Shown: positions 8,682-18,342, counted from the stretch's first letter. The stretch is DNA of 64,000 nt from Mediterraneibacter hominis (GCF_014287475.1 NZ_JACOPF010000001.1:1892833-1956832), one strand, 5' to 3'. Numbers and translations are program-made. The notes: a model not told the origin generated them from the letters alone.

Positions 8682-9623
8682 CTAATTATATTTATCATTA
8701 AGGACAAAATTTACAGCCTCCTGAATTTGCTTCTCTATATCCATTTGTTCTCTAACAAGCATCGTAGTATTATGACTTCGCGTATACATGCTGTCACCTG
8801 TATTTACCAGTTTTATACTATCTTTATAATCAGCAAAGCAAAATGTAAACCTTTCATTTTTATAATCAAAAAAACTTAACCCTATGTATCTACTATTAGA
8901 AATGTATACGGAATCATCTAATTGTTCTTCTATATATTCTTCTAAGAGCTTGTACACTTTTTCTTCATCAAACTCTAAATCCTCTATAAGAAAAACTAAA
9001 GCATGATTTTCTTCATCTATATTTGCTTTATTTTCCTGTTCTTCGTTAAAAAATGAAAAATTAATCTCGTAGCTTTCTCCATTATAGTTAAAGTAATATT
9101 GTTCATATATATTCAGTGTCACATATGATGCCATCCCTTTTTCACTTATGACTTTGTATCCTTGCTCCTTACCATTACCTGTTTTATAAGGCTCTATCTG
9201 AAATGAAGGAGAGGTCTCTCTATTTGTAATACTTACCTGCTGCTCCGCAATACTGTTTGTTTGGTTAGTCAAGGTTAATGTCAATAAAAAACCTAGCATA
9301 CCTAAAAATATTGTATTCAGGTAGGAATTTATTTTCTCTTTCTTTTCTATGCTCTCGACGATTTTATTTAATCTTATACTTTTGCTGAAATTTATACTTA
9401 TAAATAGAATAATATACAAAATAATAAGTATCTCTATACTATCAGCCGTTACACGTATATCCTTCAAATTATATTTTTTGCTGATACATAAAATCAACGC
9501 TACTATACAAATTATAATTATATTTTTATAATTCCTTTTCTTTTCAATTTTCTTTATTCTTTGCAGCTTCTTATCTTCTTTTTCACACTCTAAATTAATA
9601 TCTTTATTATCACTTTTTTTCAT
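8682..9623 (-). CDS. Unrecognised membrane-anchored protein, AT-rich
   Basis: 313 residues, no family recognised. A Lys/Glu-rich N-terminus (1-33) precedes three hydrophobic helices (about 34-49, 63-79 and 101-120), then a soluble C-terminal domain of nearly 190 residues rich in Glu, Asp, Tyr and Phe. The gene is clearly richer in A/T than its neighbours and uses AT-ending codons. It stands alone between the GntR operon and an aldehyde dehydrogenase gene, each with its own signals. AAGGAG lies 8 nt upstream of the ATG. Recent horizontal acquisition is plausible. Confidence 0.75.
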   Translation of the reverse strand: MKKSDNKDINLECEKEDKKLQRIKKIEKKRNYKNIIIICIVALILCISKKYNLKDIRVTADSIEILIILYIILFISINFSKSIRLNKIVESIEKKEKINSYLNTIFLGMLGFLLTLTLTNQTNSIAEQQVSITNRETSPSFQIEPYKTGNGKEQGYKVISEKGMASYVTLNIYEQYYFNYNGESYEINFSFFNEEQENKANIDEENHALVFLIEDLEFDEEKVYKLLEEYIEEQLDDSVYISNSRYIGLSFFDYKNERFTFCFADYKDSIKLVNTGDSMYTRSHNTTMLVREQMDIEKQIQEAVNFVLNDKYN

Positions 9624-9745
9624 TTTTTATTCTCCTTGTATTTTTCTAATTTATATATTGTAATATAAATTCATTTTGACATTCACTACCCATTCTAAAA
9701 AAGCACATTCTTTAATATAGAAAGGAACTACAGCGAATAATCCAC

Positions 9746-9799
9746 AAAAAAATACGCCTTGTATTTAGAGCCTCTCCTCTTTTACAAGACGTATTTTTT
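9746..9799 (-). terminator. Intrinsic terminator after the aldehyde dehydrogenase gene
   Basis: AAAAAATACGCCTTGTA (from 9746) pairs with TACAAGACGTATTTTTT (9782-9798), giving a long stem with A tracts on one side and T tracts on the other, so it can act in both directions. It lies 10 bp after the stop of the 9809-11227 gene. Confidence 0.8.
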
Positions 9800-9808
9800 A
9801 TTGCAGAC

Positions 9809-11227
9809 TTAATGAAATACCCTATGCAGCAGCTTTTCTTTCCACTTCTTATACGGCGGATACCCTACTGTCAGATTCAATCTGGCCGGTTTTGTATATA
9901 CGCTGCGTTCATGGGTAAATGTATAAAAGCTATATTTCCCATGATAGTTTCCCATTCCGGAATTTCCCACACCGCCAAAAGGCAGGTTTGTCCCTACAAG
10001 ATGACTGATTGTATCGTTTACCGCTGCTCCGCCTGACTTTGTATGATTCAGAGTCCACCTTGCAATCTCCTTATTTCTTGTAAAAATATAAAGTGCCAGG
10101 GGATTCTCTCTTTTTCTCACAAAGCATACGGCTTCCTTCAGTGTTTTATAAGACAAAACCGGCAGAATCGGGCCAAATATTTCCTCCTGCATACATGCTG
10201 CATTTTCCACTGTTTTTAAATCCAGAATAACAGGGCCTATATACCGTTCTTTTCTGTCTCTCCCACAGGAAAAAAATTGATATTCCGCATCCTCCTTCAA
10301 TATTGCTTCCAGACGATCGTAATGCCTCTCATTGATAATTCTGCCGAAATCTCTGTTCCTTTGAACATCCGTTCCATACAGCTTTTTCACTGCCTTTTTC
10401 AGTTCCCGAAGTAATTCTTCCTTGACTGTCTCATCTACCAGCACGTAATCGGGCGCCACACAGGTCTGTCCTGCATTGAGCAGCTTCCCCCACATAATCC
10501 TGTGAGCCGCCTGTTTTATATTCGCACTTTTTTCTACAATCACAGGACTTTTTCCGCCCAACTCCAGCGTGACAGGCGTCAACTTCTCTGCCGCTGCCTT
10601 CATCACCAGCCTGCCTACCCTTACACTTCCTGTAAAAAACAGATAATCAAATCTCTGGTTTAACAATTCCTGGTTCACAGCAACCCCGCCGCAGATACAG
10701 CAAATATACTTTTCTGCAAATGTTTTTTCTATCAGCTTTTCGATCACCAGCATGGTATGGGGCGCCAGCTCGGAAGGCTTCAATACAACGCAATTTCCGG
10801 CGGCAATCGCCCCAATCAGCGGCTCCATCAGAAGCTGAAATGGGTAATTATACGGCCCCATAATCAATACTTGCCCGTACGGTTCCCGGCGTATCGCACT
10901 TTTTCCTGGAAACAAATAAAACGGTGTGCGCACCCTCTTCTCCCTGGCCCAGCCAGATAGCCTGCGAATCGTATAACGTATGTCCGAAAGCACCATACCA
11001 ATCTCCGTCTCGTAAGCTTCAGTCTCATGCTTTCCCAAATCCAAAAAAAGCGCTCTTTCAATCGCTTTTCTTCCCTTTTGTACGGCTGTATAAAGATGTT
11101 TCAAATGCTGTATTCGAAACTCTATTTCTCTGGTGCTTCCTGATTGAAAAAAACGTTTCTGTTCCTGCATCATTTTTTCTATCTGCATACAGTCCGTTTC
11201 TTTTCGTTCTCCCTCTGACAGTCTCAC
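9809..11227 (-). CDS. Aldehyde dehydrogenase, class 3 type (NAD(P)-dependent)
   Basis: 472 residues. It oxidises aldehydes to acids. The general base Glu222 (LELGGKSP) and the nucleophile Cys256 (GQTCVAP) are both present, as is the cofactor loop FFTGS near 197. Length and the C-terminal segment fit the ALDH3/YwdH-like group, often acting on fatty or aromatic aldehydes. The longest frame starts at GTG 11227 with AAGGAGG 12 nt upstream; an ATG 13 codons in (11188) is an alternative. It is a single gene with its own terminator, next to but not clearly part of the corrinoid transporter operon. Confidence 0.92.
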   Translation of the reverse strand: MRLSEGERKETDCMQIEKMMQEQKRFFQSGSTREIEFRIQHLKHLYTAVQKGRKAIERALFLDLGKHETEAYETEIGMVLSDIRYTIRRLSGWAREKRVRTPFYLFPGKSAIRREPYGQVLIMGPYNYPFQLLMEPLIGAIAAGNCVVLKPSELAPHTMLVIEKLIEKTFAEKYICCICGGVAVNQELLNQRFDYLFFTGSVRVGRLVMKAAAEKLTPVTLELGGKSPVIVEKSANIKQAAHRIMWGKLLNAGQTCVAPDYVLVDETVKEELLRELKKAVKKLYGTDVQRNRDFGRIINERHYDRLEAILKEDAEYQFFSCGRDRKERYIGPVILDLKTVENAACMQEEIFGPILPVLSYKTLKEAVCFVRKRENPLALYIFTRNKEIARWTLNHTKSGGAAVNDTISHLVGTNLPFGGVGNSGMGNYHGKYSFYTFTHERSVYTKPARLNLTVGYPPYKKWKEKLLHRVFH

Positions 11228-11276
11228 TTCTTATGTTCGCCTCCTTTTTTGCCGCCCTGCGGTTTGGTCTGCCCTT

Positions 11277-12056
11277 CTAACAATCTTTGCAGTTGTCCGA
11301 CAGATAATAAATTTGAATCTTTCCAGTAATTTCATTCACTTTGATCTGTGACCGGACGCCAAATACCTCCTGCATGTATTTCTCCGTAATAATTTCCTCC
11401 GGACGCCCTACAGCCACAATTCTTCCTCTGTCCATCAGAATGATTTTATCGCAGTACATGGATGCGATATTCAAATCGTGAATGGAGGAAAACACTGTAA
11501 TTTTCTGCTTTTTCAAAGTCTGCATAATCAAATACTGGTAGCGCACATCTAAATGATTCGTCGGCTCGTCCAGAACAATCAGCCTGCTCTGCTGTGTAAG
11601 CGCTCTTGCCAGCAGAACTCTTTGTTTTTCTCCTCCTGAGAGGCTTAAATACATTCTGTGCTCATACCCTTCCATGCCTACTTCCCGCAGAAACTGCCTG
11701 CAAAGTTCTATGTCTTCCTTCTTTTCTCCCTCCAGGAACCGCCGATGTGCGTACCTTCCGTACATCACCATATCCAGTACTTCCACGTCAAATTCTACGT
11801 TGTTTTCCTGTGCCACAACCGACACCTCTCCTGCCATTTCTTTGGGCGGCATCTCCATGACATCTTTTCCACTGATAAATACGGCGTTCCTTTCAGGCTT
11901 ATAGGTTTTGTATATATTTTTCAGCAGTGTAGATTTTCCGCATCCATTCGGCCCTATCAATCCAACAAAACCGCCTTCTTCCACACATAGTGAAACGGCA
12001 TCCAGCACTTTAGTACCTTCGATTATATAATCTAAGTCTTTTACACTTAACTGCAT
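11277..12056 (-). CDS. ABC importer ATPase, FecE/BtuD type
   Basis: 259 residues. Walker A GPNGCGKST (about 35-43), signature LSGGE (about 137), Walker B LIVLDEP (about 157) and the switch His (SSIHD) are present. The type energises siderophore, heme or cobalamin uptake. It is the last gene of a binding protein-permease-ATPase operon whose leader contains a cobalamin riboswitch, so corrinoid is the likely cargo. It ends in a Cys-containing tail (DNCKDC). Confidence 0.88.
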   Translation of the reverse strand: MQLSVKDLDYIIEGTKVLDAVSLCVEEGGFVGLIGPNGCGKSTLLKNIYKTYKPERNAVFISGKDVMEMPPKEMAGEVSVVAQENNVEFDVEVLDMVMYGRYAHRRFLEGEKKEDIELCRQFLREVGMEGYEHRMYLSLSGGEKQRVLLARALTQQSRLIVLDEPTNHLDVRYQYLIMQTLKKQKITVFSSIHDLNIASMYCDKIILMDRGRIVAVGRPEEIITEKYMQEVFGVRSQIKVNEITGKIQIYYLSDNCKDC

Positions 12057-12067
12057 CTGCGTCCCTC

Positions 12068-13123
12068 CTATTTTGCCCTGTTTTTCTTGATTAAATACAA
12101 GAAGAATGGTGCGCCTATAAATGCGGATATAATTCCGATCGGAAGCTCTTCCGGAGCAATAATAATTCTGGAAACAACGTCTGCCAGCATCGTAAACAAT
12201 CCGCCTGTTAAAATCACTGCCGGAAGCAGTCTCTTATGCTTAGAGCCTACGAATGTTCTCACAATATGAGGTACGACCAGCCCTATAAAGCCAATCACCC
12301 CGCTTACAGAAACCACAACTCCCGTTAAAGCTGTCGCTGCCAGTATGATAACCAGCTTGATTCTGCCTGTATTTACACCCAGACTTTCCGCCGCATCATC
12401 TCCCAAAAGCAGCACATCCAGTTCATTTACAAACAGCATAATCAATAGAATAATCAGTGCAAACACAATCGACACATATTTTACTTTGTCCCAGTCTGCC
12501 CCGCTTAGAGAGCCTACCATCCAGTATTGCGCCGTCTTTGTCTTATCCGAACCGCTGTTGCCGCCATAAATAATCAGATTTGTAACAGCCGTAAATAAAG
12601 CGGCAGTGGCGATCCCTGCCAGTACCAGCCGGCTGGAGGTAATTCTCCTCCGATAAGACGCGATATTTAAAGACAAAATGATAGAGACCGCTGCTCCCAG
12701 TACTGCTCCGGCAATCGTAGAATATCCTCCCATAAATCCGAACCAGCCAAGTACAATGGCTGCAACTGCCCCTGCCGAGGCGCCGGAGGAAATTCCAAGC
12801 ACATACGGATCCGCAAGGGCATTTTTCGTCAATGCCTGCATAAGCACTCCGCAGACAGAAAGCCCTGCTCCTACAATGCAGGACATAATCACTCTGGGAA
12901 AGCGGATATTCCAGATAATCGTTTCCATGTTTTCTTCCCAGGTACGGACAAACCATTCTCCTCCGGATATTTTGTTTATGATAATTTTTAAAATATCAAT
13001 AGGCTTCGTCTCTACGGCGCCTATTGATACAGAAAAGCCCGCTGCAAGCAGTAAAAGGGCGCAGACTGACGCCATAAGCGCCAGATACTGCCCCCTGCCT
13101 CGGATGATTTTATGATTCTTCAT
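12068..13123 (-). CDS. ABC importer permease, FecCD/BtuC type
   Basis: 351 residues with about ten transmembrane helices. Family motifs are visible: NPLADPYVLGISSGA-like loop (here NALADPYVLG, about 105), the cytoplasmic SLGVNTGR segment (about 239-252) and GFIGLVVPHIVR (about 275). It forms the channel of the BtuFCD-like importer and lies 11 nt upstream of the ATPase gene and 36 nt after the binding-protein gene. Confidence 0.9.
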   Translation of the reverse strand: MKNHKIIRGRGQYLALMASVCALLLLAAGFSVSIGAVETKPIDILKIIINKISGGEWFVRTWEENMETIIWNIRFPRVIMSCIVGAGLSVCGVLMQALTKNALADPYVLGISSGASAGAVAAIVLGWFGFMGGYSTIAGAVLGAAVSIILSLNIASYRRRITSSRLVLAGIATAALFTAVTNLIIYGGNSGSDKTKTAQYWMVGSLSGADWDKVKYVSIVFALIILLIMLFVNELDVLLLGDDAAESLGVNTGRIKLVIILAATALTGVVVSVSGVIGFIGLVVPHIVRTFVGSKHKRLLPAVILTGGLFTMLADVVSRIIIAPEELPIGIISAFIGAPFFLYLIKKNRAK

Positions 13124-13159
13124 TTGTTTTCTCCTCGCAAAGAAACCTGTTCTTTTCTA

Positions 13160-14200
13160 TTACTCAAATACATCCGGGTACAGTTGCTTTGCAATCTCTT
13201 CTACCAGTCGCGCAGAACCGGCAGAACCCTGCATATCCGAACAGCAGGCGGAAATAATTCTGCCTTCTTTCACTGCACTTAGATTTTTCGTTGCGTCATT
13301 TGTGCGAAGGAATTCTGCTTTCTCTTCTACCTCGTCTCCACCTTCATAATCCAAAATCAGGATCACATCCGGATCTCGTTCTACAACCTCTTCCCAGGAA
13401 GGTGTCGCCCATCCTGCCTCAATATCGTCAAAGATAGAAATTCCGCCGGCAAGTTTCAGAATGTCTCCCGGCATCCCCTGACATGCTGTAAACGGCGCGT
13501 CTTCTCCTGAATCATATGCAAATACTGTAATCGGATTCTCATACGCTTCGCTTCCAAGCGTATCCTGTACCTTCTGGATTGTATCCTTCATCGCCTGTAT
13601 TTTTTCTTCCGCCACATCCTCTACTTTGAAAATCTTTCCAAGTGTCTCATAGTCCTTATATAAATCCTCGAAACTCGCACTGTCAGAGCATACGTATGGG
13701 AAATACATAGAAATTCCGTTTTCCTCACAGAAATCTGGACTGAAGTTCTTATCTGAGAAAACAGAATCCCATCCCATGAGGAAATCACACCCTGTTGCAA
13801 TCATTTCTTCCTTGGACAGTGTAGTAATCCCTTTTCCCGCTTCTACAAGCTGGGGAACCTCTTCTCTTGCCGGATACTCCGCATCCAGGCTCCAGCAGGA
13901 ACCTTTTGTATACCCTGCCATCTGATCCTCCAGTCCCAGATCAAAGAAAAAATCTGCCATCTGATCTCCGGATGCTATAACATGATCTGGCATTTCAGTA
14001 AACGTATATTCCACATTCTCTCCCAGGCCAGAGCGTTCCAGATTCAGTGTAATCGTCACCGGTTCATACGCACTGTCCTCCTGTTTGGTTTCTGTATTTG
14101 TCTCTTTTTTTTCTTCTGTCTGACCGTTTCCGCCACAGCCTGTAATAAGGGCAGAAAGCAGACTAAACGCTAACATCGCGCTGATTACTTTTCTTTTCAT
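13160..14200 (-). CDS. Corrinoid/siderophore-type substrate-binding lipoprotein
   Basis: 346 residues. A lipoprotein signal ends at Cys22 (ITGCGGNG), followed by a Glu/Lys/Thr-rich linker and a periplasmic-binding-protein domain of the class III (FecB/BtuF) type with a long central helix. It captures substrate at the outer face of the membrane for the permease and ATPase downstream. The cobalamin riboswitch in its leader argues for cobalamin or a related corrinoid; without it, iron-siderophore would be equally possible from the protein alone. Confidence 0.88.
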   Translation of the reverse strand: MKRKVISAMLAFSLLSALITGCGGNGQTEEKKETNTETKQEDSAYEPVTITLNLERSGLGENVEYTFTEMPDHVIASGDQMADFFFDLGLEDQMAGYTKGSCWSLDAEYPAREEVPQLVEAGKGITTLSKEEMIATGCDFLMGWDSVFSDKNFSPDFCEENGISMYFPYVCSDSASFEDLYKDYETLGKIFKVEDVAEEKIQAMKDTIQKVQDTLGSEAYENPITVFAYDSGEDAPFTACQGMPGDILKLAGGISIFDDIEAGWATPSWEEVVERDPDVILILDYEGGDEVEEKAEFLRTNDATKNLSAVKEGRIISACCSDMQGSAGSARLVEEIAKQLYPDVFE

Positions 14201-14332
14201 ACTTCTTTCCTCTCTATTTCATCTTTCGCAAATTTTATAACACAATACTGCTTCTCTTCATTACAGGTCTGTTATTAAGTTTTCATTTTCCTCTACCCCT
14301 TCCTCCTTCCCCTTACCGAGAATTTGCAAGAT

Positions 14333-14490
14333 AACTTTAGCAAGTCTTAGGACTTGGCATCCTCCTCAATTCCGCCTTCTCACAGAATCTTCTCTGCAAT
14401 GGCATCCATAGAATCTCGTCCGCCTTACCTCAGGTGTAAGCTGTCAGTGAATTGCACACTGTTCCTTATTAAGTCAATGACACTAAAGCT
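14333..14490 (-). promoter_or_regulatory. Cobalamin riboswitch
   Basis: On the minus strand a closing stem P1 is formed by AGCTTTAG (14483-14490) and CTAAAGTT (14333-14340). Inside are, in order, an AGTGTGCAATTCACTGACAG segment, GGCGGAC, CCATTG, GAGAAGGCGG, GAGGATGCCAAGTC and a B12-box-like AAGTCCTAAGACTTGC just before P1 closes. This order and spacing match adenosyl/hydroxo-cobalamin riboswitches. The B12 box departs from the common AGTCAGGAGACCTGC in the middle bases. It controls the BtuFCD-like operon starting at 14200. Confidence 0.8.
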
Positions 14491-14520
14491 ATTTGTAATC
14501 TAAGCATTACAAACGAATTT

Positions 14521-14549
14521 ATTATACAATAGAATCATCTCCGGGGCAA
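14521..14549 (-). promoter_or_regulatory. Promoter of the cobalamin-transporter operon
   Basis: Minus strand: -35 TTGCCC (14544-14549), 17-bp spacer, -10 TATAAT (14521-14526). Transcription would start near 14514, about 24 nt before riboswitch stem P1. Confidence 0.7.
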
Positions 14550-14646
14550 CTATGGCGCGTTTCCCGACACGACAAATGCATGAATGAATAAATTGTGAAC
14601 ACCATCTTGTTTTTTTGGTATACTTAAAAAAGGATGAGGTTCTTCT

Positions 14647-15020
14647 ATGAAGTCACTTTTAGACTATGCAAGTACAGTAATAAACAGCAGACAGGAGAAA
14701 AAGGTCCGGCATAAAATGATGGATATTATCATGCTTGTGTTTTTCTACGATTGCCAATGCTGATGACTGGGTAGAGATCGAAGTGTTTAGGAAAGAACTC
14801 GAGGATTTTCTGCGCAATTACCTAGAACTTCCTCATGATATCCCTTCGCATGATATGCTCCAGAGAGTGTTTGCTATGGTACCGCCTGAATTTTGGAAGA
14901 GTTTCCAGAAAAGATGGAGAGAAAGTAAAGTGTCTGCTTGCGATTGATAGCAAAACCCAGAGAGGAAATGGGAATAAAAATCAGAAGGGCAACCATATCG
15001 TCAGCGCAGTCGACGAAAGT
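14647..15020 (+). pseudogene. ISAs1-family transposase, decayed 5' part (copy 1)
   Basis: The frame starts MKSLLDYAS at 14647, breaks near 14735, continues as TIANADDWVEIEVFRKE, breaks again near 14930 and continues as LLAIDSKTQRGNGNKNQKGN to about 15020. These are the N-terminal domain and first DDE-domain motif of ISAs1 transposases. The C-terminal half is missing, replaced by an IS110 remnant. A terminal-repeat-like stretch at about 14568-14586 (ACGACAAATGCATGAATG) matches one at 22702-22720 beside copy 2. Confidence 0.85.
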
Positions 15021-15059
15021 ACATCATGGATTGGTAAAAGCAAGCTACATACCAAGTCG

Positions 15060-15624
15060 GGAGTAGAGAGAGCTCCTTGAAATCACATGCTATCGCCAGG
15101 AGAATACTGAAGAACGTGCCCGTGAATTAAACAAAATCCATAATCTGGACAGTCGAGGCTTTAGATGCCATGCCTGACATCGGAAGGCAAAGCGCAGAAC
15201 AGAGCTTAGCAGAAACAGGGATTGAGATGGAACATTTTCAAAATGAATCCCGTTTTAGCTCATGGACAGTGCTTGTGCCAGAATGTAAGGAAAGTGCCGG
15301 GAAAAGATGAACACTCGGATACGGAAAGGGAATAAATATCTAAAAGCAACCTTGGTGGAATGTACCCGCGCTGCTATGCGAAATAAGCAAAGTTATCTCT
15401 ACTCGCGGCATCAAAGAATTGCTGCACACAGAGGTGGAAAAGGGGCTTTAATTGCGGTAGCTCATACCATGTTAATTGCTATCCATCACATACTAAAAGA
15501 GAAAGTTCCTTATCACGACCTTGGGGCGAATTACTACTCCGTTATCAATCAAGAGAAGATAATCAATAGAAATATTCGTTCATTAGAAAAGTTAGGGGTG
15601 AATGTAACTATTCAGCCGAAATGA
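15060..15624 (+). pseudogene. IS110-family transposase remnant
   Basis: Three frames together give the C-terminal half of an IS110/IS1111 transposase: a segment resembling IPGIG...SAEQILAE (here MPDIGRQSAEQSLAETGIE, about 15167-15230), SSW..LVPE..ESAGK, then an intact tail from 15307 (TRIRKGNKYLKATLVECTRA) to the stop at 15624. Several frameshifts and no N-terminal RuvC-like domain, so inactive. Its junction with the ISAs1 fragment lies between 15020 and 15090. Confidence 0.85.
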
Positions 15625-16006
15625 TCCTCTTTAACTATACACTAGATAAGGAAATAAGCCCACCAAAAGGCGAGCTTATTTAGAATGTTTGTTTATAGTG
15701 GAGCGTTGAATAATATTTTCAGAGCCTTCTTCATGTTCGGATATGTACTTGAATATTTATTCCAACTTTTGTCGGTCTGCTTCTGGTATTCTAGTTTCTT
15801 CAGTTTCACATTGCTGATATACTCAAAGAGCATTGTTATCACACAAATCCATGGAAAAGGATGTTTCATCTGTTTTATTTGCCATGAAAAAATGACCAAA
15901 GGAGAGGAAAACGACTTTTAGTCATTTGAATTTTGGGCTTCTCACAATATCAAGACACTTAACTTAATTGACATTAGTTGAAAAATAGATAACCCTGTTA
16001 CAAAAA
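15625..16006 (+). other. Intergenic stretch, no gene recognised
   Basis: AT-rich. An AAATAAGC/GCTTATTT hairpin at 15652-15681 may be the right end or terminator of the IS110 remnant. Short opposing frames at 15685-15921 and 15693-15899 show no recognisable protein. A run of seven G at 16014-16020 lies just inside the 3' end of the kinase gene that follows on the minus strand. Confidence 0.5.
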
Positions 16007-16981
16007 TCAAAAAGGGGGGGATTTTACTGCTGTGCGCTCCATCATCATCGGCAGTGGAACGTTTGCTGCTCTGATACTCTGAGCAAGTTCCAGCAATTCT
16101 TTTTCTGTTGGAGTGTTTGAAAGACATCCCACTTTTTCAACGCATTTTCCACCTATAACATTGCCAAATATAATGCATTCTCTTATCGGATAGTTATAGT
16201 AGAGACCATATAAAAATCCGGAAATAAATGCGTCTCCCGCCCCAGTAGCATCCACTGCATGAATCCTAGGAAGCGGAGGAATAATTTCATTTATTCCATT
16301 CTCCCTTAATAGACATCCCTGCTCTCCCAATTTGATAATGGTCTTTTCGAAATATTGTGACAGTACTTCAGCAGCTTCCTGTGGGGTATCTTTTCCGGTA
16401 ATTTTCATAGCCTCCTTACAATTCGGCGTAAAATAATCAGCCAGCTGCAAATATTTCGAATACATTTCCAGCGACATGCCATCATTCCAACCTGTATCCA
16501 TCACAAGAATTACATTCGGATTTTCCATTTTTATCTCTTTATACATAGTATACAAATCCGGATTCATACGTATTATCACGGCTCTTTTCATTTCCTGCCG
16601 CAGTGTATCCTTTAAAGCATCGGGCATACAGAACTCTTTACGATATGACACAAATGTTCTGTCACCCGGTGTAATCATCGCACTTGTTATATTAACTGGT
16701 ATTCCCTTTCCAGAAAACAAATTTTGATATTGGATTCCCTCTTTCTCAATCTCTTTCTTTGCGAACCCTGAGAAAATATCTTTTCCAAGATAAGTAGCAA
16801 GGAAAGTCGGAATTCCCAGCCGGGCAAGGTGAATCATTACAGCAGTTGCTCCACCGCCAAGCTTCATTTCAAACCCGCTGGAATAAACTTCTTCTCCTTC
16901 TTTCGGAAGTGCTGAAATACCGCTGTACAACAAATCACAGCTTGTTACACCTGCGCCCGCTACATATTTCATCAATTCCAC
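16007..16981 (-). CDS. PfkB-family carbohydrate kinase
   Basis: 324 residues. Ribokinase fold with the GGGA substrate motif (about 42-45) and the ATP/anion-hole motif DATGAGDAF (about 245-253), where the second Asp is the catalytic base. It phosphorylates a sugar or nucleoside. The last gene of the LacI-ABC-GH4 operon, its start overlaps the GH4 stop by 10 nt. The conserved protein ends near residue 303; the last 20 or so residues (Pro/Met-rich) look like read-through into non-homologous sequence beside the IS remnants, so the original C-terminus may have been lost. Confidence 0.88.
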   Translation of the reverse strand: MELMKYVAGAGVTSCDLLYSGISALPKEGEEVYSSGFEMKLGGGATAVMIHLARLGIPTFLATYLGKDIFSGFAKKEIEKEGIQYQNLFSGKGIPVNITSAMITPGDRTFVSYRKEFCMPDALKDTLRQEMKRAVIIRMNPDLYTMYKEIKMENPNVILVMDTGWNDGMSLEMYSKYLQLADYFTPNCKEAMKITGKDTPQEAAEVLSQYFEKTIIKLGEQGCLLRENGINEIIPPLPRIHAVDATGAGDAFISGFLYGLYYNYPIRECIIFGNVIGGKCVEKVGCLSNTPTEKELLELAQSIRAANVPLPMMMERTAVKSPPF

Positions 16982-18342
16982 CCCCTGATATACTCCTGAT
17001 TTGACCGGATATATTCTTCTACCAGTTTCTCAGCCAAAGAGTATGAATTTACTAAGGGATGCATCATCAGGCATGTTACAGCATCATCTTTGCTTTTTGT
17101 GCGGATTGCCCGAGAAGCATATCTTTCATATATTTTCACACGGCGTATCAGCTCCATAGACAATTCTTCCGGCTCTTTATCTACATGAGGAATATATGTA
17201 CCATCCGGCATTACTGTACAGGATATCTCCACTACATCTGTGTCTTTCAGCCCCGGAATAGCCCCATTATTTGGCACACAGAATATCATCTCTGTCTTCT
17301 TTCCAGTTTGCTTTGCACGAATATATTGAAGTGCAACTCCCGCATATCCTCCATCATCTTTTGACTTCAAATCAAACGAAAATGTGTCTGGACGACTGAC
17401 ACCGCTTTCGTTTTTCATATACATCGCAGATCTTTTTCCATGCCATTTGACATAAACATTAAGGCATTCTTCAAAATCCTTCACCGGGTCTAATTTTTCT
17501 AATTCTTCTATCATGCAACAATTCACATTACGAATCACTTCACCTCGCGTAATTCCAGCCGACAAAACATTAGCTACCGCTTTCTCCCTGTACAGAAAAT
17601 AATACAGATATTCATTAAGGGCACAACCAAATTTACGTGCAGCCTCTTTTGAAAAGAACCTCATATCTGTTTCCTTGTATACCCTGTCATCTTCCAATAA
17701 CGTGGGGAGCATTTCTTTTTCTCCAAATTTTATACTGTTAAAAAAGGAAAGATGATTCAGACCATAACAAGAAGCAGTTACCGTTTCTTGTTTCACTCCA
17801 TACAATTTTGCAACTCCCCTCAACATTCCGGTAGGTGCATCACATATTCCATACGTGAAATCATACCCCATATCCCGCAGTGTCTGTGAAACTACCCCCG
17901 CCGGATTTGTAAAGTTAAAAATTTTCACCTCCGAACTGGAGTATCGCCGTATCAATTCACAATATTCTGCCAGCGCAGGAACACTTCTCATTGCAAAGGA
18001 CAAACCAGCTGCTCCTGTCGTTTCCTGACCTAGAACACCTTCGTTTAAAGCAATCTTTTCATCGTCAATCCTTTTTTTATCTTCTCCGACCCGTATTGTT
18101 GTAATAACATAATTCGCATCTTTCACCGCTTCAACAGGGTCTGTAGTAAGTGAGAATTTAATATCCGGAGCAATCCGAATAGCTGTTTGTCTAGCAAGCT
18201 CTCCATAAATACCAAGCTTTTTTTCATTATTGTCCATAAAAACAATTTCATCTATCGAAAGCTCTAAGGCGTGCTGCGCAAGACTCTTCGCAAGTATCAT
18301 TGAGCGCACTCCGCCTCCACCTATAACTGTAAGCTTCATCAC
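16972..18342 (-). CDS. Glycoside hydrolase family 4 enzyme
   Basis: 456 residues. GH4 enzymes cleave glycosides by an NAD+ and metal-dependent redox-elimination mechanism. Visible features are the Rossmann NAD motif (VIGGGGVRS, 6-14), GQETTG (105-110), the metal ligands Cys167 (ICDAPTG) and His197 (GLNHLSF). The family covers 6-phospho-beta-glucosidases, alpha-glucosidases, alpha-galactosidases and glucuronidases. The sequence is closest in feel to the 6-phospho-beta-glucosidase branch, but the operon has an ABC importer rather than a PTS, so the substrate may be unphosphorylated or be phosphorylated by the PfkB kinase next door. Confidence 0.9.
   Translation of the reverse strand: MMKLTVIGGGGVRSMILAKSLAQHALELSIDEIVFMDNNEKKLGIYGELARQTAIRIAPDIKFSLTTDPVEAVKDANYVITTIRVGEDKKRIDDEKIALNEGVLGQETTGAAGLSFAMRSVPALAEYCELIRRYSSSEVKIFNFTNPAGVVSQTLRDMGYDFTYGICDAPTGMLRGVAKLYGVKQETVTASCYGLNHLSFFNSIKFGEKEMLPTLLEDDRVYKETDMRFFSKEAARKFGCALNEYLYYFLYREKAVANVLSAGITRGEVIRNVNCCMIEELEKLDPVKDFEECLNVYVKWHGKRSAMYMKNESGVSRPDTFSFDLKSKDDGGYAGVALQYIRAKQTGKKTEMIFCVPNNGAIPGLKDTDVVEISCTVMPDGTYIPHVDKEPEELSMELIRRVKIYERYASRAIRTKSKDDAVTCLMMHPLVNSYSLAEKLVEEYIRSNQEYIRGWN

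Noticed and set aside
11277-14200. Siderophore or heme importer
   Set aside because: The proteins alone allow it, but the cobalamin riboswitch in the leader makes corrinoid the better reading.
15685-15921. Opposing short ORFs of 78 and 68 codons
   Set aside because: No ribosome-binding site, no family, and overlapping each other; left as intergenic.
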